Below, in pieces: positions 25,590 to 35,095 of a stretch of 64,000 bases of DNA. The notes under the pieces are model-generated. The model saw only the letters and a program-made list of their open reading frames with translations. It had not been told where the DNA came from and did not search any database. Both the position numbers and the translations under genes were made by a program. The stretch comes from Rubrivivax sp. (GTDB taxonomy: Bacteria; Pseudomonadota; Gammaproteobacteria; Burkholderiales; Burkholderiaceae), in the NCBI GenBank assembly GCA_016790225.1, contig JAEUOZ010000054.1, positions 110,829 to 174,828 on the forward strand, written 5' to 3'. How positions within the stretch are numbered: the stretch's first letter is position 1; each line of letters opens with the position of its first letter.

Positions 25590-27005
25590 ATGGCAAAGAC
25601 AGTTGCCGACGTGATGAAGATGGTGAAGGACAACGAAGTCAAGTTCGTCGACTTCCGCTTCACCGACACCCGCGGCAAGGAGCAGCACGTTTCCGTGCCG
25701 GTCTCCCACTTTGATGAAGACAAGTTCAGCTCCGGCCACGCCTTCGACGGTTCGTCGATCGCCGGCTGGAAGGGCATCGAGGCCTCGGACATGCTCCTGA
25801 TGCCCGATCCCAACACCGCCAACATCGATCCCTTCTTCGAAGAGCCCACGCTGATCCTCAGCTGCGACGTGCTCGAGCCGGGCGACGGCAAGCCTTATGA
25901 GCGCGATCCGCGCTCGCTGGCCAAGCGTGCCGAGGCCTACCTCAAGAGCAGCGGCATCGGCGACGCAGCCTTCTTCGGCCCGGAGCCCGAGTTCTTCATC
26001 TTCGATCAGGTCCAGTGGAACGTGGACATGTCCGGCTGCTTCGTCAAGGTGTCTTCGGAAGAAGCGCCCTGGAGCACCGGTGCCAGCTTCGAAGGCGGCA
26101 ACATGGGCCACCGCCCGGCTCTCAAGGGCGGCTACTTCCCGGTGCCGCCGGTGGACAGCTTCCAGGACATGCGCAGCGAGATGTGCCTGATCCTCGAAAG
26201 CCTGGGCATCCCCGTCGAAGTGCATCACCACGAAGTGGCCGCCCCGGGCCAGAACGAGCTGGGCACGAAGTTCAGCACGCTGGTCCAGCGTGCTGACTGG
26301 CTGCAGCTGCAGAAGTACGTGATCCACAACGTGGCGCACGCCTACGGCAAGACGGCCACCTTCATGCCCAAGCCCATCGTGGGCGACAACGGCAGCGGCA
26401 TGCACGTGCACCAGTCGGTCTGGAAGGACGGCAAGAACCTGTTTGCCGGTGACGGCTATGCCGGCCTGAGCGAGTTTGCGCTGTACTACATCGGCGGCAT
26501 CATCAAGCACGCCCGTGCGCTGAACGCCATCACGAATCCGGGCACCAACAGCTACAAGCGCCTGGTGCCGGGCTTCGAAGCGCCGGTGAAGCTGGCCTAC
26601 TCGGCCCGCAACCGCTCGGCCTCGATCCGCATTCCGTATGTCGCCAACCCCAAGGGCCGGCGCATCGAGTGCCGTTTCCCGGATCCGCTGTGCAACCCGT
26701 ACCTGGGCTTCAGCGCCATGCTGATGGCCGGTCTGGACGGCGTGGAGAACAAGATCCATCCGGGCGAAGCCGCCACCAAGGATCTGTACCACCTGCCGCC
26801 GGAAGAAGACGCGAAGATCCCCACCGTCTGCCACAGCCTGGATCAGGCGCTGGATTACCTGGACAAGGATCGCGCCTTCCTGACCAAGGGCGGCGTGTTC
26901 ACCGACAGCTACATCGACGCCTACATCGAGCTGAAGATGCAGGAGGTCACGCGGTTCCGCATGACCACGCACCCGCTCGAGTTCGACATGTACTACAGCC
27001 TGTAA
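25590..27005 (+). CDS. glnA: glutamine synthetase type I
   Basis: 471 residues, full length. It makes glutamine from glutamate, ammonia and ATP. Motifs: [44 protein letters not shown] and NRSASIRIP. The adenylylation region [11 protein letters not shown] has the Tyr modified by GlnE in proteobacteria, so both transcriptional (NtrC/sigma-54) and covalent control are expected. A strong terminator follows. Then come a DUF4124 gene and ntrBC. Confidence 0.98.
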   Translation: MAKTVADVMKMVKDNEVKFVDFRFTDTRGKEQHVSVPVSHFDEDKFSSGHAFDGSSIAGWKGIEASDMLLMPDPNTANIDPFFEEPTLILSCDVLEPGDGKPYERDPRSLAKRAEAYLKSSGIGDAAFFGPEPEFFIFDQVQWNVDMSGCFVKVSSEEAPWSTGASFEGGNMGHRPALKGGYFPVPPVDSFQDMRSEMCLILESLGIPVEVHHHEVAAPGQNELGTKFSTLVQRADWLQLQKYVIHNVAHAYGKTATFMPKPIVGDNGSGMHVHQSVWKDGKNLFAGDGYAGLSEFALYYIGGIIKHARALNAITNPGTNSYKRLVPGFEAPVKLAYSARNRSASIRIPYVANPKGRRIECRFPDPLCNPYLGFSAMLMAGLDGVENKIHPGEAATKDLYHLPPEEDAKIPTVCHSLDQALDYLDKDRAFLTKGGVFTDSYIDAYIELKMQEVTRFRMTTHPLEFDMYYSL

Positions 27006-27052
27006 GCGGCGAGTGCGTACATGTCCATGACGAGCAACAGGCTCGCGGGCAG

Positions 27053-27081
27053 AAAGGGCGGCGGCAAGCCGCCCTTTTTTT
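27053..27081 (+). terminator. rho-independent terminator of glnA
   Basis: Perfect 10-base stem AAAGGGCGGC (27053-27062) / GCCGCCCTTT (27068-27077) with a 5-base loop, ending in a run of seven T (27075-27081). It separates glnA from the downstream genes. Confidence 0.92.
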
Positions 27082-27150
27082 CGGGCTTCGGCGTCCACGG
27101 GACGGGGTGCACAATCGTTGCGCTTGCATCTCCTCCGGACGGCGCCCTTG

Positions 27151-27702
27151 ATGATCATTGCCAGGCTTGCCTCTTGTGCTCTTGGGCTCGCTGCCGCGGG
27201 CCTGGCGCCGGCCGTGCACGCGCAGGACAGCGGCAAGACGGTCTACCGCTGCCCAGGCCCGCCTGTGCTCTACACCGACGCCATCACGCCGGCCGAGGCC
27301 AAGGCGCGCGACTGCCGCACCATCGAGGGCGCGCCGATCACCGTGATCCAGGGCCGTCGCAGGCCGGCAGGCGAGCCGCCGGCCGCTTCGGCGCCGGCGC
27401 CCTCAGCCGCGCCGGCAACCCCAGGCGGGGCAGCCCGCCCAGCCGAAACGCGCGTGGATCCTGCTGCGCAGAAGGCGCGAGATACCGATTCGCGGCGCAT
27501 CCTCGAATCGGAGCTGCGCAAGGAAGAAGAGGCGCTCGCCGTGCTGAGGCGCGAATTCAACAACGGCGAGCCGGAGCGCCGTGGCGACGAGCGCAATTTT
27601 GCGAAGTACCAGGAACGCGTCGCCGAGATGCGCGCCGCCATCACGCGCAAGGAAGCGGATATCGCTGCGATCCGGCGCGAGCTGGCCAAGCTGCCGCCCT
27701 GA
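27151..27702 (+). CDS. exported DUF4124 domain protein
   Basis: 183 residues from ATG 27151. Signal peptide (about 1-24, ending AVHAQ), then the DUF4124 motif KTVYRCPGPPVLYTDAIT with a Cys pair (YRC...RDC), an Ala/Pro-rich linker and a charged coiled-coil C-terminus (RRILESELRKEEEALAVLRR). Periplasmic or envelope protein of unknown function. It lies between glnA and ntrB, an arrangement recalled from other Burkholderiales. Confidence 0.8.
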   Translation: MIIARLASCALGLAAAGLAPAVHAQDSGKTVYRCPGPPVLYTDAITPAEAKARDCRTIEGAPITVIQGRRRPAGEPPAASAPAPSAAPATPGGAARPAETRVDPAAQKARDTDSRRILESELRKEEEALAVLRREFNNGEPERRGDERNFAKYQERVAEMRAAITRKEADIAAIRRELAKLPP

Positions 27703-27759
27703 GCACCGCACCGGCCCTGGCCGCGTGCCGGGGCCTTGCCGTCCTGGCGGGGGCCTGAG

Positions 27760-28839
27760 ATGTTCGGCAGCAGCCCCCGCCTGCCGGCCGCCGATGCCTA
27801 CGACTGGCTGCCGACCATGGTGGCCATCGTGCGCCCGGATGGCCAGTGCCTGCTGGTCAACAGCATGCTGGAAAACGTGCTGGGCACCTCGCGCCGCAAC
27901 CTGCTGCGAGGGCATGTGCTGGATTGGCTGGAGGATCCGGCGCCCTTGTATGACACCTTGACGGCGGTGGCCGACAACGAGGTCTCTACCGGCCGATTCG
28001 ATGGGCAGCTCAAGCGGGCGGCGATCGGCCCCAGCGAAGGTCTGCCCGTGCACGTGATCGTGGCGCAGACCGAGCACCCGCAGATGCTCATCATCGAGAT
28101 GATCGAGATCGAGCAGCAGACGCGGCTGGATCGGGAGGAGCGCGCCCTGGGCCAGGCCCAGGCGAGCAAGGAGCTGGTGCGCAACCTGGCTCATGAGATC
28201 AAGAACCCCCTGGGCGGCATCCGCGGCGCGGCGCAGCTGCTGGCCATGGAGATGGATTCGCGCGAGCTGACGGAATACACCAGCGTCATCATCCATGAGG
28301 CCGATCGCCTGCAGGCGCTGGTGGATCGCCTGCTGGCGCCGCACCGCAATCCGCACGTGGTGGGCGACGTCAACATCCACGAAGTCTGCGAACGTGTGCG
28401 CTCGCTGGTGCTGGCCGAGCATCCGCGCGGGCTGGAGCTGCGGCGCGACTACGACATCTCGATCCCCGAGTTCCGCGGCGATCGCGAGCAGCTGATCCAG
28501 GCGCTGCTGAACATCGTGCAGAACGCGGCGCAGGCGCTGGCCGATCGCATGGCCGACGGTGACGCCTTGATCGTGCTGCGCACGCGCGTCGCGCGCCAGA
28601 TGACCATCGGCAAGCACCGCAGCCGCTTGGCACTGGAATTGCATGTCGAGGACAACGGCCCGGGCGTGCCCGAGTCCCTGAAGGAACGCATCTTCCACCC
28701 GCTGGTTTCGGGCCGGGAAGGCGGTTCGGGTCTCGGCTTGACGCTGGCGCAGACCTTCGTGCAACAACACCATGGCACGATCTCCTGCACCAGCGTGCCG
28801 GGGCGCACGGTCTTCATGATCCTGCTGCCCTTGCCCTGA
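27760..28839 (+). CDS. ntrB: nitrogen regulation sensor kinase NtrB
   Basis: 359 residues. N-terminal PAS-like domain (about 12-120, WLPTMVAIVRPDGQCLLVN). H-box RNLAHEIKNPLGGIRGAAQ has the phospho-acceptor His at about 145. N-box NIVQNAAQAL, G-boxes DNGPGVPESL and GREGGSGLGLTLA complete the kinase. Cytoplasmic, controlled by GlnB-type PII proteins, it phosphorylates or dephosphorylates NtrC according to nitrogen status. Same direction as ntrC, 36 bases apart. Confidence 0.95.
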   Translation: MFGSSPRLPAADAYDWLPTMVAIVRPDGQCLLVNSMLENVLGTSRRNLLRGHVLDWLEDPAPLYDTLTAVADNEVSTGRFDGQLKRAAIGPSEGLPVHVIVAQTEHPQMLIIEMIEIEQQTRLDREERALGQAQASKELVRNLAHEIKNPLGGIRGAAQLLAMEMDSRELTEYTSVIIHEADRLQALVDRLLAPHRNPHVVGDVNIHEVCERVRSLVLAEHPRGLELRRDYDISIPEFRGDREQLIQALLNIVQNAAQALADRMADGDALIVLRTRVARQMTIGKHRSRLALELHVEDNGPGVPESLKERIFHPLVSGREGGSGLGLTLAQTFVQQHHGTISCTSVPGRTVFMILLPLP

Positions 28840-28875
28840 GCCACAACGACACACGCAAGAGGACGGCGCCCCCGC

Positions 28876-30462
28876 ATGAAGCCCATCTGGATCGTCGACG
28901 ATGATCACTCCATCCGCTTCGTGCTGGAAAAGGCGCTGGCGCGCGAGCAGCTGGCCGTGCGCAGCTTTTCCAGCGCACGTGAGGTGATGGCGGCACTGGA
29001 TGACGATGAACCTCAGGTGCTGGTCAGCGACATCCGCATGCCGGGTGTCTCCGGCATCGAGCTGCTCGGCAAGATCAAGGCACGCCTGCCGGGCCTGCCG
29101 GTGATCGTGATGACCGCGTACTCCGATCTGGACAGCGCGGTCTCGGCCTTTCAGGGTGGCGCCTTCGAGTACCTGCCCAAGCCCTTTGACGTGCCCAAGG
29201 CGGTCGAGCTGATCCGTCGCGCGCTGGAAGAAAGCCTGCGCGAAGCGGTTCGTGTGCCCGTGCAGACCCAGCTGCCGGAGATGCTCGGCCAGGCGCCGGC
29301 CATGCAGGACGTCTTCCGCGCCATCGGCCGCCTGAGCCAGAGCCACGTCACGGTGCTCATCACGGGCGAGAGCGGCTCAGGCAAGGAGTTGGTGGCCCGT
29401 GCGCTGCACAAGCACAGCCCGCGCGCCGATGGCCCTTTTGTGGCCATCAACACCGCTGCGATCCCGAAAGACCTGCTGGAAAGCGAGCTCTTCGGCCATG
29501 AGCGCGGCGCCTTCACGGGCGCCCAGACCATGCGCCGCGGCCGCTTCGAGCAGGCCGACGGCGGCACGCTGTTCCTGGACGAGATCGGCGACATGCCCTT
29601 CGATCTGCAGACGCGCCTGCTGCGCGTGCTGAGCGACGGGCAGTTCTACCGCGTCGGCGGACATCAACCGTTGAAGGCCAATGTGCGCGTGATCGCCGCC
29701 ACGCACCAGGATCTGGAATCGCGTGTGCGGCAGGGCGTCTTCCGCGAGGACCTGTTTCACCGGCTCAACGTGATCCGGCTGCGCTTGCCCGCCCTGCGCG
29801 AGCGGCGCGAAGACGTCCCCATGCTGACGCGTTTCTTCCTCGCCAAGAGCGCGCGAGAACTGGGCGTGGATGCCAAGCGCATCACCGACGGCGCACTCGA
29901 GCAGTTGATGGGGTTCGAGTTTCCCGGCAACGTTCGCCAGCTCGAGAACATCTGCCACTGGCTGACGGTGATGGCGCCGGCCCAGGTGATCGAGGCCAAG
30001 GATCTGCCGCCTGAATTGCTGACGTCGCGCAGCACCGCGGGTGCTGCGTCACCCGTCGCGCCGGGCCCGGCCGCAGAGGCATCACCCGGCCGCACCGATG
30101 CCCTGGCGCCCGCAGCGGCGCTGGCCGATGAGCCCGCAACGGCCGCACGGGACGGGCTCCTGGGCGGGGTATCGTCACCGGCTGCACGTCGCGCGGATGC
30201 AGGCGCCGTCATGCTGGGCGAGCGCGTGGACGCCCCCGCCAACCCGGCGCTGGACTGGCTGCGCGATCTCGAAAGCGTGGCGCGCGGCATGCTGGACGCC
30301 GGCCGCACGGATGTCTGGGATGAGCTGACGCGTCAGTTCGAAGCCAAGCTCATCCTCACGGCGCTGGACGCGACCCGCGGGCGCCGCATCGAGGCCGCGC
30401 AGAAGCTGGGCATCGGCCGCAATACGATCACGCGCAAGATCCAGGATCTCGGCCTGGAGTAG
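28876..30462 (+). CDS. ntrC: nitrogen regulation response regulator NtrC
   Basis: 528 residues. Receiver domain with phospho-acceptor Asp at about 52 (VSDIRMPG). Sigma-54 AAA+ domain with GESGSGKE (Walker A), GAFTGA (sigma-54 contact loop) and GGTLFLDEIGDM (Walker B). C-terminal Fis-type helix-turn-helix (AAQKLGIGRNTITRKIQDLGLE region). About 80 residues of Ala/Pro-rich linker (about 385-465) separate the AAA+ and DNA-binding parts. The E. coli protein, about 469 residues, is shorter. It should bind the two sites before glnA. Confidence 0.96.
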   Translation: MKPIWIVDDDHSIRFVLEKALAREQLAVRSFSSAREVMAALDDDEPQVLVSDIRMPGVSGIELLGKIKARLPGLPVIVMTAYSDLDSAVSAFQGGAFEYLPKPFDVPKAVELIRRALEESLREAVRVPVQTQLPEMLGQAPAMQDVFRAIGRLSQSHVTVLITGESGSGKELVARALHKHSPRADGPFVAINTAAIPKDLLESELFGHERGAFTGAQTMRRGRFEQADGGTLFLDEIGDMPFDLQTRLLRVLSDGQFYRVGGHQPLKANVRVIAATHQDLESRVRQGVFREDLFHRLNVIRLRLPALRERREDVPMLTRFFLAKSARELGVDAKRITDGALEQLMGFEFPGNVRQLENICHWLTVMAPAQVIEAKDLPPELLTSRSTAGAASPVAPGPAAEASPGRTDALAPAAALADEPATAARDGLLGGVSSPAARRADAGAVMLGERVDAPANPALDWLRDLESVARGMLDAGRTDVWDELTRQFEAKLILTALDATRGRRIEAAQKLGIGRNTITRKIQDLGLE

Positions 30463-30531
30463 GGCCTGAAATAGGGCATTGTGCGGAGCTGGGCCGGGCC
30501 TGCGAGTGGCCTGGCCCTGGCTGATCGGGCC

Positions 30532-30563
30532 CGGCCGCCGGGAGCAGCGCCCCCGGGCGGCCG
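30532..30563. terminator. GC-rich hairpin between convergent ntrC and wrbA
   Basis: CGGCCGCC (30532-30539) pairs with GGCGGCCG (30556-30563), extended by GGG/CCC with one bulged base. There is no T-run. Its position between convergent stops suggests a bidirectional termination or 3'-end stabilising structure. Confidence 0.45.
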
Positions 30564-30573
30564 ACGCCGCTGA

Positions 30574-31173
30574 TCAGCCCGCCAGCTTTGCGGCGATCTT
30601 CGCCACGTGCGCACCCTGGAAGCGCGCGCCGTCCAGTTCGTTGGCCGAAGGCTGGCGCGAGCCGTCACCGCCAGCGATCGTGCTGGCGCCGTAGGGGCTG
30701 CCGCCGGTCATCTCGTCGATGCGCATCTGGCCCTGCCAGGCGTAGGGCAGGCCCACGATCACCATGCCGTGGTGCAGCAGCACGGTGTGCGTGCTGAGGA
30801 TCGTGCTCTCCTGGCCGCCATGCTGCGTGGCGGTGCTGGTGAAGACCGAGCCGACCTTGCCGATCAGCTTGCCCGTGAACCAGAGGCCGCCGGTCTGATC
30901 GAGGAAGTTCTTCATCTGGGCAGACATGTTGCCGAAGCGCGTGGGCACGCCAAAGATGATGGCGTCGTACTGCGGCAGATCGTCCACGCTGGCGATCGGC
31001 GCGGCCTGATCCAGCTTGAAGTGGCTGGCCTTGGCCACCGCCTCGGGCACCAGTTCCGGCACGCGCTTGATGTCCACTTCGGCGCCAGCGCTGCGCGCGC
31101 CTTCGGCGACTGCCTGGGCCATGGTTTCGATGTGGCCGTAGCTGCTGTAGTAGAGAACGAGAACCTTGGTCAT
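30574..31173 (-). CDS. wrbA: NAD(P)H:quinone oxidoreductase WrbA
   Basis: 199 residues. Flavodoxin-like FMN fold: [67 protein letters not shown] and [19 protein letters not shown] are WrbA signatures. It reduces quinones with two electrons. Next to hydroquinone catabolism genes it could keep benzoquinone, formed by auto-oxidation, in the reduced state (inference). Confidence 0.95.
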   Translation of the reverse strand: MTKVLVLYYSSYGHIETMAQAVAEGARSAGAEVDIKRVPELVPEAVAKASHFKLDQAAPIASVDDLPQYDAIIFGVPTRFGNMSAQMKNFLDQTGGLWFTGKLIGKVGSVFTSTATQHGGQESTILSTHTVLLHHGMVIVGLPYAWQGQMRIDEMTGGSPYGASTIAGGDGSRQPSANELDGARFQGAHVAKIAAKLAG

Positions 31174-31402
31174 GAGAACGTCCTGTCAGGGATGGAGGAT
31201 CGGCAAGAAAACGCAGTTTCTGCAGTGTCAGCCCCTCGGGATGCCGCATCGTTCGACGTGGCGAGGCACACGCTTCGAGATTCTTGAATGTCCGGGGCAA
31301 CCCGGTGGCGCAAAGGTCACTGCGCCGGTGCGCATCGGCCAGGCGCCGCGCCCAGGCCGGGCCGGTGTAGGTGCTTCGCAGCGGCTGTCGGTAGTCATTG
31401 GC

Positions 31403-32266
31403 TCAGGCCGCCGGCTGCAGCACGAAGTCGAATTCGAGTGTGTAGAAGGGCGTGCTCACCTGCCGGCCGTCCGGTGCCGTGCCGGCTTCATGCCGCACCC
31501 AATCGGCCACCAGCGAGCTCCGCACACCGAAGACCGCGTCGGAATCGAGGTAGCGGTCGCCTGCGCGAAAGACATGCGTGATGAGCCGTTCGTGGCCGGG
31601 TGCGGTGATCATGAAGTGCAGATGCGCGGGCCGCCAGGGATGCCGCCCGAGCCCTGCGAGCATGCGCCCGACCGTGCCGTCGTCGGGGATTGGATATGCC
31701 TCGGCCAGGATGGAGCGGAAGCGGAAGCTGCCGTCAGCACCGCTGGTGAGGATGCCTCGGGCCTGGTGCCCTTGGAGCTCAGGGCGTTGCACGTCATAGA
31801 AGCCATCCGCGTCGGCCTGCCAGACCTGCAGCTCGGCGCCGGCCAGCGGGCTGCCGTCACGCGAGAGCACGCGCCCGCTCACGAAGCAGGGTTCGCCCTT
31901 GGCACCGTTGGCCAGATCGGCGCCGGCTTCGTAGTGCGGCGCGCCTTCCACATGAAAGGGTCCGAAGACGGTGGCTTCGGTGCAGCCGGCGGCGTAGCGG
32001 TGGTTCATGGCCGTCACCAGGGTCGACAGGCCCAGCGTATCGGACAGCAGGATGAACTCCTGTCGCTGGTCAGTGCACAGCTGGCCGGTCTCGGTGAGAA
32101 AGCGGATGCCTTCGAACCACTCGGCTTCGGTCAGCTGCACCTCGCGTGCAAACTCGTGCAGGTGCCGCGTGAGGCTGGCCATGATCTGGGCCAGGCGAGC
32201 ATTCGGCGCGGCAGTCTGCCGTGCCAGCACAGCCGCGGTGATGGTGTTTTCGTCGATGTTCCTCAT
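31403..32266 (-). CDS. intradiol dioxygenase, hydroxyquinol 1,2-dioxygenase type
   Basis: 287 residues from ATG 32266. N-terminal helical dimerisation part (about 1-95), then the catalytic beta-barrel: VFGPFHVEGAPHYEAG, VWQADADGFYDVQ (Tyr ligand), YPIPDDGTVGRML (Tyr ligand) and RPAHLHFMITAPGHERLITHVF (two His ligands to Fe3+). It would cleave hydroxyquinol to maleylacetate, equivalent to HapG in the 4-hydroxyacetophenone cluster of Pseudomonas fluorescens. It is divergent from the LysR gene with about 98 bases between. Confidence 0.85.
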   Translation of the reverse strand: MRNIDENTITAAVLARQTAAPNARLAQIMASLTRHLHEFAREVQLTEAEWFEGIRFLTETGQLCTDQRQEFILLSDTLGLSTLVTAMNHRYAAGCTEATVFGPFHVEGAPHYEAGADLANGAKGEPCFVSGRVLSRDGSPLAGAELQVWQADADGFYDVQRPELQGHQARGILTSGADGSFRFRSILAEAYPIPDDGTVGRMLAGLGRHPWRPAHLHFMITAPGHERLITHVFRAGDRYLDSDAVFGVRSSLVADWVRHEAGTAPDGRQVSTPFYTLEFDFVLQPAA

Positions 32267-32364
32267 GGGGTGCTCCGGGGGACGATGGAGGCTGGAAAGA
32301 ACCGGGCGGCGCGTGGCCGCCGAAGCGCCTCGTGCGTGGCCGGACAAGTGGAGACCAAGGGCCT

Positions 32365-33309
32365 GTGGATCGTTTTCTCGCAATCGATGCCTTCGTGCGT
32401 GTGGCCGAGACGCGCAGCTTTGCCGAAGCCGCGCGGCAGATGCGGGTGAGCCGCTCGGTGGTGACGGCGCGCGTGCAGCAGCTTGAAGAGTTCGTCGGCG
32501 CGCCGCTGTTCCATCGCAACACGCGCAGCGTGCGGCTGTCCGAGCTGGGGCAGACCTTCCTGCGCGACTGTGTCGATCTGGTGGGGCGCACCAACGAGGT
32601 CGTGGACCAGATGCGCGAGGTCACCACCTCGCCCGTGGGCCGGTTGCGCATCCACGCGCTGCCGGGCTTTGTGCTCGGTCATCTGGCCCAGATGCTGCAG
32701 GAGTTCCAGGTGCGCTACCCGCAGATCGTGCTGGACATCGTGGTCAACGATGCCGCCATCGACCCCGTGAAGGAGGGCTTCGACTGTGCGCTGCAGATCT
32801 TTCCCCCGCGCTCGGAAGAGCTGGTCTCGCGCAAGCTCTTTGCCGTGCGCCGCGTGTTCTGCGCCACGCCCACCTACCTGCGCCGCTTCGGCGTGCCGCG
32901 GCGCCCGGAAGACCTGCTCAAGCACCGCATCGGCTGGTACTCCGGCTACCCCACGCGGGAGCGTGTGGCCTTCCATGGCGAGGGGAAGACCGTGTCGCTG
33001 GAGCTCAAGCCCACGCTGCTGAGCAACAGCGTGCACCTGCTGCGCGAGGTGGCGCAGGAGCATGCCGGCATCGTCTGCCTGCCCACGCTGGTGGCCGCCG
33101 ATGCCGTGCTGGCGGGCGATCTGGAGCTCGTGCTGCCGCGTCACTCGCTGTCGTCCTTCTGGCTCAGCGTCTTCTATCCCCAGGCGTCGCGCAGCGCGCT
33201 CAAGCTCAAGCTCTTCCTGGAAGCGCTGGTGCGCAGCTTCGCCGGCACGCCGCCCTGGGACGCAGCGCTCATCGAGCGCGGTCTCATCGGCGCGGAGCTG
33301 GTGGAGTAG
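32365..33309 (+). CDS. LysR-type transcriptional regulator
   Basis: 314 residues from a GTG at 32365 (DRFLAIDAFVRVAETRSF is the usual LysR start). N-terminal winged HTH (about 1-60: FAEAARQMRVSRSVVTARVQQLE, then LFHRNTRSVRLSELGQTFL). A periplasmic-binding-like effector domain follows. It lies between the hydroxyquinol dioxygenase (divergent) and the hydroquinone dioxygenase operon (downstream), the probable targets. The intergenic region after it holds a T-N11-A operator. Confidence 0.93.
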   Translation: MDRFLAIDAFVRVAETRSFAEAARQMRVSRSVVTARVQQLEEFVGAPLFHRNTRSVRLSELGQTFLRDCVDLVGRTNEVVDQMREVTTSPVGRLRIHALPGFVLGHLAQMLQEFQVRYPQIVLDIVVNDAAIDPVKEGFDCALQIFPPRSEELVSRKLFAVRRVFCATPTYLRRFGVPRRPEDLLKHRIGWYSGYPTRERVAFHGEGKTVSLELKPTLLSNSVHLLREVAQEHAGIVCLPTLVAADAVLAGDLELVLPRHSLSSFWLSVFYPQASRSALKLKLFLEALVRSFAGTPPWDAALIERGLIGAELVE

Positions 33310-33381
33310 TCGACTCGGGGTCATGGCAGGACGCGACTCTCGTTGGCCTGCCTGCGGGTTTCGGACGGGGTAAACCCGCAA

Positions 33382-33406
33382 AATTGTTCGCTGAAATCGA
33401 ACAATT
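33382..33406. promoter_or_regulatory. LysR-type operator before the hydroquinone operon
   Basis: Perfect inverted repeat: AATTGTTCG (33382-33390), 7-base spacer CTGAAAT, CGAACAATT (33398-33406). The core TTCG-N7-CGAA is the T-N11-A pattern recognised by many LysR proteins. It lies about 93-117 bases before the small dioxygenase subunit start. Confidence 0.8.
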
Positions 33407-33498
33407 AGATCGACATCTGATGGCTACCGCACTCAGCGGTGCGTTTCGATACTGCGCTCCATTCGCAAGACAGCGCGAACAACGCAAGGAGACCCGTG

Positions 33499-34008
33499 AT
33501 GAGCGCCGTGACCTACGAAACCACTTTCGGTTCGCTGGACAAGTTCGAGAAAGGCCAGGTTCAGCCTATCGACGACGACGTCAGGCACTACGCCTTCAGC
33601 AACTGCTTCGAGATCGCCTCCCGGGCCAAGCCCTACGAAAAGGTGGTCTTCGGCCAGAACCAGATCTATGTGCTCGAAGCCATCCGCGCCGAGGGCACAT
33701 CGCCTTGGTACACCGCCGCGCACGACGAGTTTGCGCTGGACATGGATGGCGAAGTCGAGGTGCACCTGGTGCAACTGGACGCCGAGCAACGCGTGCCCGA
33801 TGCCGAGCACAACGGCGCAGTGCTCGTGAAGGGCGAGCCGCGCGGCCGCAAGATGGGCTGGATGAAGCTCGGGCGCGGCCACCAGGCGCTGCTGCCCAAG
33901 CACTGCGCCTACCAGTTCCGCGCCGCCCGGCCCTCGGTGCTGGTGCTGCAGACCTGCAAGGGCGATCTGAGCGTCGAGCGCTGGGCCGACATCTGCCAGA
34001 CGCGCTGA
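33499..34008 (+). CDS. hapC: hydroquinone 1,2-dioxygenase small subunit (HapC-like)
   Basis: 169 residues, about 18 kDa, cupin-like beta-strands (YVLEAIRAEGTSPWYTAAHDEFALDMDGEVEVHLVQ). Size and position directly before the large subunit match HapC of P. fluorescens ACB, the small subunit of the Fe(II) enzyme that opens hydroquinone to 4-hydroxymuconic semialdehyde. ATG 33499 follows AAGGAG. First gene of the rightward operon. Confidence 0.82.
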   Translation: MSAVTYETTFGSLDKFEKGQVQPIDDDVRHYAFSNCFEIASRAKPYEKVVFGQNQIYVLEAIRAEGTSPWYTAAHDEFALDMDGEVEVHLVQLDAEQRVPDAEHNGAVLVKGEPRGRKMGWMKLGRGHQALLPKHCAYQFRAARPSVLVLQTCKGDLSVERWADICQTR

Positions 34009-34065
34009 TCCGGTGCCGTTTCCGGTCTGCCCAACATCAACGTTCCACATCAGGAGCACCGCATC

Positions 34066-35073
34066 ATGAACGCACCTGCCGAACTCGCACCCGTCATCGC
34101 CTCCGCGGCCCACGAAGTCCTGGGCTACAGGAGCTTCACCCTGGGCAGCTTCCGCTTCCGCCGTGACGAATACTTCGCCCACATCGAGTGGACCACCCGC
34201 GATGGCCGCACGCTCAGCCACACCATGGACGCCGGCAACTACCTGCGCGCCCTGATGCGCGACGTGGCCTGGGGCTTCTTCTACGGCTGGGTCAACTTCG
34301 ATCACGTGGTGGGCACGGTCAACCACTACAAGACGGTCGACTTCTTCGCCGGCAGCTACAACGCCACGATGAAGGAAGCCGGCGTGGACCTGCTGGAGAA
34401 CTTCCCCACGCAGCAGATCGGGGACACCTTCAAGGCCATGCTGGACGACTGGACCAACGAAGGCTTCGATCCCTTCGCTGCGCCGCAGGAGACCGGTTCT
34501 CCCTATGGCCGCAAGCGCGGCAACAACATCGCCGCCATCACCCGGGCCCGGGAACTGGCGACGCGCTGCGTGGGCCTGAAGGACGATCTGAAGCTGCGCA
34601 CCGATGAACGCGGCGCGCCGGTCAACCGCGCCTTTGCCGACGTGCCGCAGGATCAGCCGGAACTGCACCCCGAGCCCGGCTTCGAGAACGACGTGCACGC
34701 CTTCAACCTGTTTGCCTTCCTCTCGCGCAGCCAGGTCACCTGGAACCCCAGCTTCACCAGCGTCGTCAAGTACAGCTACATGTGCCCGACCACCGAAGAG
34801 CACATCCTGCCCATCGTGCACGGCAATGACCGCGTGGAGTGGTTCTTCCAGATGACCGACGAGATCCACTGGGACTGCGCGCACAAGGAGACCGGCAAGC
34901 CGCTGGCGCGCGTGATCATGAAGGCCGGCGACATGGCCGCCATGCCGGCCTACTGCCGCCACCAGGGCTACAGCCCCAAGCGCAGCATGCTGCTGGTCTG
35001 GGAGAACGGTTCGCCCAATCTGGTCTACGAGATCCAGAAGGGCGAGGCGCCTGAAGTGCCGGTGAGCTTCTAA
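34066..35073 (+). CDS. hapD: hydroquinone 1,2-dioxygenase large subunit (HapD-like)
   Basis: 335 residues, about 38 kDa as for HapD. Characteristic segments: YFAHIEWTTRDGRTLSHTMDAGNYLRALMRDVAWGFFYGWVNFDHVVGTVNHY and the C-terminal HWDCAHKETGKPLARV, GDMAAMPAYCRHQGYSPKRSML. With the small subunit it forms the type II hydroquinone ring-cleaving dioxygenase. The assignment comes from gene order and size as well as the remembered family sequence. Confidence 0.85.
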   Translation: MNAPAELAPVIASAAHEVLGYRSFTLGSFRFRRDEYFAHIEWTTRDGRTLSHTMDAGNYLRALMRDVAWGFFYGWVNFDHVVGTVNHYKTVDFFAGSYNATMKEAGVDLLENFPTQQIGDTFKAMLDDWTNEGFDPFAAPQETGSPYGRKRGNNIAAITRARELATRCVGLKDDLKLRTDERGAPVNRAFADVPQDQPELHPEPGFENDVHAFNLFAFLSRSQVTWNPSFTSVVKYSYMCPTTEEHILPIVHGNDRVEWFFQMTDEIHWDCAHKETGKPLARVIMKAGDMAAMPAYCRHQGYSPKRSMLLVWENGSPNLVYEIQKGEAPEVPVSF

Positions 35074-35095
35074 CCCTCCAGCCCAGGAGCCGATC

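Noticed and set aside
32267..32364. LysR operator between the hydroxyquinol dioxygenase and LysR genes
   Set aside because: No TTCG-N7-CGAA or comparable inverted repeat seen there.
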